The translations under genes and the position numbers were made by a program. This document shows, piece after piece, positions 58,961 to 64,000 of a DNA stretch of 64,000 nt. The stretch comes from Xenorhabdus kozodoii. GTDB lineage: Bacteria > Pseudomonadota > Gammaproteobacteria > Enterobacterales > Enterobacteriaceae. The first letter of the stretch is position 1. The number at the start of each line of letters is the position of its first letter. Location of the stretch: contig NZ_NJCX01000015.1 of NCBI RefSeq assembly GCF_002632875.1, forward strand, positions 1 through 64,000. The letters are read 5' to 3'. The notes under the pieces were generated by a model, which worked only from the letters and a program-made list of their open reading frames with translations, did not search any database and was not told the origin of the DNA.

Positions 58961-60175
58961 TTAAAATCTATGCTTGTTAATAAGATTTAATATCTTATTG
59001 TTGTTGTTTTTTCGATTAAATAAATAATTAATTGTTTTAACGCCATTTTCACTAATTTTGTTTCTCAAATCTTTATCTTGTATTAGTGCGATAATCCCAT
59101 TAGCTAATGCTTCACTATCTGCAGGTTTAACTAAAATACCATTATAGCCATCATGGATTAGTTCAATAATAGATCCGGTAGTAGTTGATATACACGGAAT
59201 TCCTTTACTCATTGCTTCCATCAATGACACTGGTATTCCTTCATGCACTCCATTACCTAAATCCAGACTAGGTAAACAACAAAACTGATATATACCACTA
59301 TTTAGTAATTTTTGCACACAATTATGAGTTAGTTGTCCTTTAAAGTGAAGTTGTTGTTCTATATTTAAATCTTTAGCTAATTTCAAGAGATCTTTCTTTA
59401 ACTCACCATCACCAATTATATCTATATGAACAATATTATTTTTTCTCTTTAACAGAGATATGGCATTAAATAAATAACGATGCCCTTTCACTGGAATGAA
59501 GTTTGCTACGCAAACACCTCTTGTACGTGATTTAATAAAGGGGATGCTAATATTAGAGTTGTTACCTACATCGACACCTATATAGATTGTTTTAATTTTA
59601 TCATTATATTTTTTTGATATATTGGAATGAAGCAATTGTTGTGACTTTTTTGAAATAAGTCTAATAAACGCCGCATTTTTAAATTTATTTACAAAATTGT
59701 TATTATCAACAACATCCCATCTATGTCCTGTAGCTCCATATGGTACTTTTGATAGAAAATTTAACATCATAGCTAATTGAGTGGGAGCTGATATCCAGTG
59801 TGAATAAATAAAGCATGGATTGATTTTTTTGATTTTCTTGTAAAGGAATATTGATTTTGGAATAAGAACAAGATTCCTAATGCTATGTTTATAATTTTTT
59901 ACAAGACATAATCGTAATAAATTCCATAAAATAATAGGATGTTTTATTGTAAATAAAATAGTGGAGAAAAAATACTCTGTAGTTAATAATGGTGAATAAA
60001 TATAGAATATGTTTTTATTTGTTTTTTTTTCTTGATTGTTCTTTAAGTTACCTCGTGGATAAGTTGGAATAACATGAACATTATAATTATCAGATAAATC
60101 CTCTATTTCTGATGTAATGAAACTTTCCCCATTTCCAAAAGGATAGGAGGATGTGATAAAAAAAATAGATTTCAT
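58961..60175 (-). CDS. O-antigen glycosyltransferase, GT4
   Basis: A 404-residue GT4 enzyme: FITSSYPFGNGESFI near the N-terminus, GVDVGNNSNI, ANFIPVKGHRYLFNAI, and the donor motif EGIPVSLMEAMSKGIPCIST (E-x7-E). Very AT-rich, Lys/Asn/Ile-heavy. It overlaps wzy by 4 nt. Its stop is 10 bp from the IS1-type element, so transcription beyond it enters the IS region. Confidence 0.85.
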   Translation of the reverse strand: MKSIFFITSSYPFGNGESFITSEIEDLSDNYNVHVIPTYPRGNLKNNQEKKTNKNIFYIYSPLLTTEYFFSTILFTIKHPIILWNLLRLCLVKNYKHSIRNLVLIPKSIFLYKKIKKINPCFIYSHWISAPTQLAMMLNFLSKVPYGATGHRWDVVDNNNFVNKFKNAAFIRLISKKSQQLLHSNISKKYNDKIKTIYIGVDVGNNSNISIPFIKSRTRGVCVANFIPVKGHRYLFNAISLLKRKNNIVHIDIIGDGELKKDLLKLAKDLNIEQQLHFKGQLTHNCVQKLLNSGIYQFCCLPSLDLGNGVHEGIPVSLMEAMSKGIPCISTTTGSIIELIHDGYNGILVKPADSEALANGIIALIQDKDLRNKISENGVKTINYLFNRKNNNNKILNLINKHRF

Positions 60176-61503
60176 GATAGTCCTGATAGTTCCTTTTTTA
60201 TATACTTTATCACTATAGCAATGATATAACCTAAGAATAACCAGATTATTGATGACTTTGGTGTTGCTACGAAGAGTGAAACTGAATCTCCGGATAATAG
60301 TACAATCATTGATGATACATATATAGAGAAAATAAAACTTGTTAAAGTTGATTGTGAATATTTAATTAAAGAAGATATATTCTTCCAGAAGAATCCCCAA
60401 AATCCCGCCCAAATAAAAATTCCTACAATGCCGAAGTTAATAAATCCTTCTGAAAGGAAGAAAAATTGTCTTCCTATATTAGGTGATGCATTTTGATCAT
60501 AAAAAGTCCGATAATACCAGTTTGATAAACCATAACTTTTTGATGGAAAAATAGATCTTGGAATCCATTGAATGATAGTGTCTAGAAGAGAACTTCCATA
60601 ATAATAATCATTAGTCTCTAGTTTATTCATTAAAACTGGTAGTGTTTCAAAAGGTACAACGAATTGCCCATCTGTTAATGTATAATACATTGATGATGAA
60701 TCATGATTCGTCTGTTCTAATCTAGCAATAGATCTCTCATATAAGTCTTGATAATTTTTATAATTAGAATTTCTGATGTATCCTAATATATTTAATAAAA
60801 TAAATGAAATTAATACAAAGGGTAGTATTTTTTTAAATGAAATAAATCTAAATCTTATAAAATAAAATATTGCATAGGTCATTCCTAAAATAATTAGTTG
60901 AGAGCGTCGTCCTAAAATAATATTCATAGTCATTATGATTATAAATATTATTATTGAGGTTTTTTTTCTCCCGGAGGATAATAAGAAAAAACTTCCTACA
61001 TATGCTATAGATAGTGAGATTTCTAAGGTTGGATTATTAGCAAAAATTTTAGTAACACCATATCCTTCTAGTAGAATTGAACTTATTCCACCATTGTTGT
61101 TTGATATAATTAAGAAAATGGCAAATCCCAGTATTACGAAAATTTTCCCCGTTATATTTAGTGGTAAATTTAAGGAATCTAGTTTTAATCCTAAATTTAT
61201 TAACTTTTTTGTTATAAACATAGGTTTAGATATTCTGTAAAAAAAATAGAAGATCCATAAAGAAATAGTTGTTAACATTATAGAATAAGGGAATATATCT
61301 TCAATATCGTAAAACATATATGTAACATTACCAGAGATCGGTAAATTAAATATATATCTTATATTTAATGGACTAACATACATGATCATTAAGATAAGGA
61401 AAATATATAAAGGATCAAACCATACTCTCTTAATTGTCAGTTTATCTATTATAAATATTAATATTGCTGAGGCGGCAAAAAAGATGTAGTTAATTAATAT
61501 CAC
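60172..61503 (-). CDS. wzy: O-antigen polymerase Wzy
   Basis: A 443-residue inner-membrane protein with about 11-12 hydrophobic segments and one large periplasmic loop (about 250-350, with DPSS-type and FPSKSYGLSNWYYR sequences), the usual Wzy topology. Wzy proteins share little sequence, so the call rests on topology and on position between wzx and a glycosyltransferase, with ATGA overlaps on both sides. A WaaL-type ligase is the main alternative, but the place favours Wzy. Confidence 0.8.
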   Translation of the reverse strand: MILINYIFFAASAILIFIIDKLTIKRVWFDPLYIFLILMIMYVSPLNIRYIFNLPISGNVTYMFYDIEDIFPYSIMLTTISLWIFYFFYRISKPMFITKKLINLGLKLDSLNLPLNITGKIFVILGFAIFLIISNNNGGISSILLEGYGVTKIFANNPTLEISLSIAYVGSFFLLSSGRKKTSIIIFIIIMTMNIILGRRSQLIILGMTYAIFYFIRFRFISFKKILPFVLISFILLNILGYIRNSNYKNYQDLYERSIARLEQTNHDSSSMYYTLTDGQFVVPFETLPVLMNKLETNDYYYGSSLLDTIIQWIPRSIFPSKSYGLSNWYYRTFYDQNASPNIGRQFFFLSEGFINFGIVGIFIWAGFWGFFWKNISSLIKYSQSTLTSFIFSIYVSSMIVLLSGDSVSLFVATPKSSIIWLFLGYIIAIVIKYIKKELSGLS

Positions 61504-62708
61504 TGAGCGTTGCTCCTAAATATCTCAACTGATTTATAATACAATATAAGCATTAATATTAGATCACCTAATATCCAACTGAGAGATATGGATTGTAGTG
61601 ATACCGACTTAAATTCAAAAAGAATGATGAGAGTAACAATTACAAAAATTGTTTTTAATGTATAGCCTTTCATATTATAAGAAAAAAATCCTTTTGATAT
61701 TAAGAATCCGGCCAGTACAGTGCTTATGAATAACGGGGTAGCGGAAAAAAGAAGTATTCGTGAGCTTTGTATTATGAATAGGAAATTGTTATCTAATATT
61801 TTTTCTATTATCATTGGTAATAAGAATATAGCCGTAAGAGAGCTAATTAATAGTATACAGAGCGATACTTTTAATAATTTCATTACGTTTTTTTTTATAA
61901 TATTTATATTGTTTTGTTTTGACCATTGATTAACAAAAATAGGAGCTATCATGGAAAATGGTAGAGAAAATATTTGGTATGAATATACAGATAAATTAAA
62001 TCCCCCTATATCTTTATTATTCATCCCATATTTATTCATTAACCAGTATGTAATTACAGGAATTAATCCAGATGAAATACTCTGCAATAAAACATGGTTA
62101 CCATTTTTTATAAGTATCCTCCATGGAACAGTGTCTTTTGATTTTATGTTTATTTTTTTCACTAGAATTATTATTAATATAAATGATAGTAGTCCCGACA
62201 ATAAATAAGAGATATGAAAAGAAAAAAAATTAATTTTATATGAAATTAATATGGTGGAAAATAACAAAATTGAAGGTATTGCTGTGATCAGTGAAAATAA
62301 TTTACTATCGTTAATAGTAAGAAAAATTCCTCTTACAAGACTATGACCTATGAGAAAACAAATTCCTGCGCTTAAAAATATTGTTGAATGTAAATAATAT
62401 AATTGATTTGATTTATTGAACCATAAATATGTTGTGATAAATACTAATGGAAAAACTAAAAAAGGATAATAAATACTGAATATCTTAAGCTTATAAGGAT
62501 TAATTCCTAATGCATTAATCCCATAAATAAAACTTTGAGGCAAGCCGAAGCAAAATATGACCACTAGCAAATCAACCCAAGATTTAATGACTGCAAATTC
62601 ACCTTGTGTCTGAATCCCATATTCTTTTGTTATAAATAAGGTTACGAGTAATAATGATATAGTTCCTAAAGACTGTATTGCTATTGATGATGATATTTTT
62701 TTAATCAT
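61500..62708 (-). CDS. wzx: O-antigen flippase Wzx
   Basis: A 402-residue protein with about 12 transmembrane segments from the N-terminal SSIAIQSLGTISLLLVTLFITKEYG, of the polysaccharide export (MATE/MOP) type. It would flip the undecaprenyl-linked O-unit to the periplasm. The start overlaps the wbpE stop by 8 nt and the stop overlaps wzy by 4 nt. Strong AT bias. Confidence 0.85.
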   Translation of the reverse strand: MIKKISSSIAIQSLGTISLLLVTLFITKEYGIQTQGEFAVIKSWVDLLVVIFCFGLPQSFIYGINALGINPYKLKIFSIYYPFLVFPLVFITTYLWFNKSNQLYYLHSTIFLSAGICFLIGHSLVRGIFLTINDSKLFSLITAIPSILLFSTILISYKINFFSFHISYLLSGLLSFILIIILVKKINIKSKDTVPWRILIKNGNHVLLQSISSGLIPVITYWLMNKYGMNNKDIGGFNLSVYSYQIFSLPFSMIAPIFVNQWSKQNNINIIKKNVMKLLKVSLCILLISSLTAIFLLPMIIEKILDNNFLFIIQSSRILLFSATPLFISTVLAGFLISKGFFSYNMKGYTLKTIFVIVTLIILFEFKSVSLQSISLSWILGDLILMLILYYKSVEIFRSNAQ

Positions 62709-63783
62709 ACCTTTTTATATTTTTTCCTATCATAAAAATTTCTGTAAGGGATAAATAAGGATGCATAGGTAGACTAATAACTTCTTGTGAAATTTGATCT
62801 CCAATAGGAAGAATTATATCACTAGAAACTGCAGGTTGTTTATTTAATGGAAGAGGATAATGTACGGCAGTAGGAATGCCTTTTTCTTTTAATTTAACTT
62901 GTAATTTATCGCGTTCTTTAACTCGAATAGTATATTGGGCATATGCTGATATATTATATGGCTCTATATACGGAGTTGTCATAATCCCAGTTTCGTTTAA
63001 AGCCTTATCGTAGTTTTTAGCAACAATTTGTCGCAACTCCATCTCTTCATCAAATATTTCGAGTTTCGGTAGCAAAATAGCCGCTTGTAATGTATCTAAA
63101 CGACTATTAACACCAACTCTTATATGATGGTATCTTCTATTTTGTCCATGACGAGCAATTTGACGAATAACTTTTGCTAATTCTTCATCGCTTGTAAAAA
63201 TAGCACCACCATCACCGTAGCATCCTAGTGGTTTACTTGGGAAGAAGCTTGTGCATGCAATGGTTGTTAAGTTGCAAGAGCGTTTGCCTTTATAGGCTGC
63301 TCCAAAACTTTGAGCGGCATCTTCTATAACAGTAATATTATGTTTTTCTGCTATTTCATTTATTTCGTCAAAATCAGCACATTGACCATATAAAGAAACA
63401 GGGATAATCGCTTTAGTTCTTGGAGTTATAGCGGCTTCTAATAGTGCAGGATCTAAATTATAAGTTGTTGGCTTTACATCAACATATACAGGAATGCCGC
63501 CTAAGAGAGCAACTGTTTCAGCAGTGGCAATATAAGTAAAACCAGGAGTAATAACTTCATCGCCGGGTTTGATACCAATAGCCATTAGGGCGATTTGCAA
63601 TGCATCGGTTCCATTTGCACATGTGATGCAATATTTTGCTCCAGTATATTCCACGAGTTTTTCTTCTAACTCTGAAACTTCTGGACCTAGAATATATTTT
63701 CCATGTGTTAAAACTTTTTGAATATTTTCGTCTATTTTATCTTTAATTTTCAGTTGTTGTGCTGCTAGATCTGTGAATTGCAT
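62701..63783 (-). CDS. wbpE: UDP-2-acetamido-3-oxo-glucuronate aminotransferase WbpE
   Basis: A 360-residue DegT-type PLP aminotransferase. CANGTDALQIALMAIGIKPGDEVITPGFTY, EDAAQSFGAAYKGKRSC, Lys184 in FFPSKPLGCYGDGGA and RYHHIRVGVNSRLDTLQAAILLPKLEIF match WbpE/WlbC. It makes the 3-amino group of UDP-GlcNAc3NA, next to wbpD. AGGAAG precedes ATG. The gene is less AT-biased in protein conservation than wzx/wzy after it. Confidence 0.92.
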   Translation of the reverse strand: MQFTDLAAQQLKIKDKIDENIQKVLTHGKYILGPEVSELEEKLVEYTGAKYCITCANGTDALQIALMAIGIKPGDEVITPGFTYIATAETVALLGGIPVYVDVKPTTYNLDPALLEAAITPRTKAIIPVSLYGQCADFDEINEIAEKHNITVIEDAAQSFGAAYKGKRSCNLTTIACTSFFPSKPLGCYGDGGAIFTSDEELAKVIRQIARHGQNRRYHHIRVGVNSRLDTLQAAILLPKLEIFDEEMELRQIVAKNYDKALNETGIMTTPYIEPYNISAYAQYTIRVKERDKLQVKLKEKGIPTAVHYPLPLNKQPAVSSDIILPIGDQISQEVISLPMHPYLSLTEIFMIGKNIKRYD

Positions 63784-63800
63784 TATACATTCTTCCTGTA

Positions 63801-64000
63801 TTATTTTATTCTTTTTACACTATTACCATCTAATTGATAGACATGCTTTGTATAGGGACATGTTGTAGTGGCTTTGCCATGCAATGGCAGATCTAACTGT
63901 TCACCAAATTCACTCATCCAACCTATTTGTTTTGCGGGTACCCCAACCATCAACGCATAATCAGGAACATCTTTGTTGACAACAGCTCCTGCACCAATAA
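63801..64000 (-). CDS. wbpD: WbpD, 3-N-acetyltransferase of UDP-GlcNAc3NA (C-terminal part)
   Basis: Partial: the last 66 codons are in the window, the rest lies beyond 64000. The frame reads IGAGAVVNKDVPDYALMVG, then VPAKQIGWMSEFGEQLDLPL and CPYTKHVYQLDG, stop at 63801-63803. The hexapeptide end and the C-terminal extension match WbpD/WlbB, which acetylates the 3-amino group made by WbpE. Its stop is 17 nt before the wbpE start. Confidence 0.88.
   Translation of the reverse strand, partial: IGAGAVVNKDVPDYALMVGVPAKQIGWMSEFGEQLDLPLHGKATTTCPYTKHVYQLDGNSVKRIK

Overview
The window looks like a chromosomal segment of a gammaproteobacterium of the Morganellaceae (Xenorhabdus/Photorhabdus/Proteus/Providencia group). 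The housekeeping genes (selA, selB, rph, pyrE, slmA, dut, coaBC, radC, rpmB, rpmG, mutM, coaD, waaA, hldD, kbl, tdh, envC, secB, gpsA, cysE, trmL) are close to their enterobacterial forms. The O-antigen locus abuts trmL/cysE/gpsA/secB, the site known for Proteus and Providencia. The LPS core genes are of the Klebsiella/Proteus type (waaE, waaQ, wabG, a wabN-like deacetylase). The genus is inferred from content and order.

Layout. 0.4-5 kb is accessory: a coupled three-gene operon (FAD oxidoreductase, Nudix, HAD phosphatase) and a large pRiA4b ORF-3-domain protein. 5.2-9.5 kb is the selenocysteine set fdhE-selA-selB, followed by an LTA-synthase-like membrane transferase (9.6-11.3 kb). 11.3-15.6 kb is accessory: a cysteine-rich SufR-like regulator divergent from an MFS efflux pump, a TPM-domain protein and a phd-doc toxin-antitoxin pair. 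15.8-22.6 kb is conserved housekeeping, including a pyrE attenuator and an elaborate rpmB leader. 22.7-41.7 kb is the LPS inner/outer core locus, with glycosyltransferases in blocks of opposite strand around mutM, coaD, waaE and waaA, ending with waaC, waaF and hldD. No waaL-type ligase is visible in it. 42-50.3 kb is kbl-tdh, yibQ, envC, yibN, secB, gpsA, cysE, trmL; gpmM and grxC, which accompany these genes in E. coli, are absent.

50.4-64 kb is an AT-rich O-antigen cluster read leftward: wbpD (cut by the window end), wbpE, wzx, wzy and a glycosyltransferase. Then come about 1.9 kb of decayed insertion sequences (an IS1-type remnant, an IS630-type pseudogene and an IS1-type deletion derivative). 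Beyond them lie a PIG-L deacetylase, an LpxD-like N-acyltransferase, a glycosyltransferase, a sugar aminotransferase, a small PglC-type phosphoglycosyl transferase and a WbpM-type 4,6-dehydratase. I infer a Wzx/Wzy O-unit with a diacylated 2,3-diamino-uronic acid (wbpE/wbpD) and a 2,4-diamino-2,4,6-trideoxyhexose whose N-acyl group may be changed by the PIG-L/LpxD-like pair.

The most interesting items are that deacetylase/acyltransferase pair, the IS-riddled break in the O-antigen operon, the 110-nt alternative-stem leader of rpmB, the SufR-like regulator/efflux pair with a palindrome, the Mig-14-family gene in the LPS core locus, and a cysteine-free YibN.
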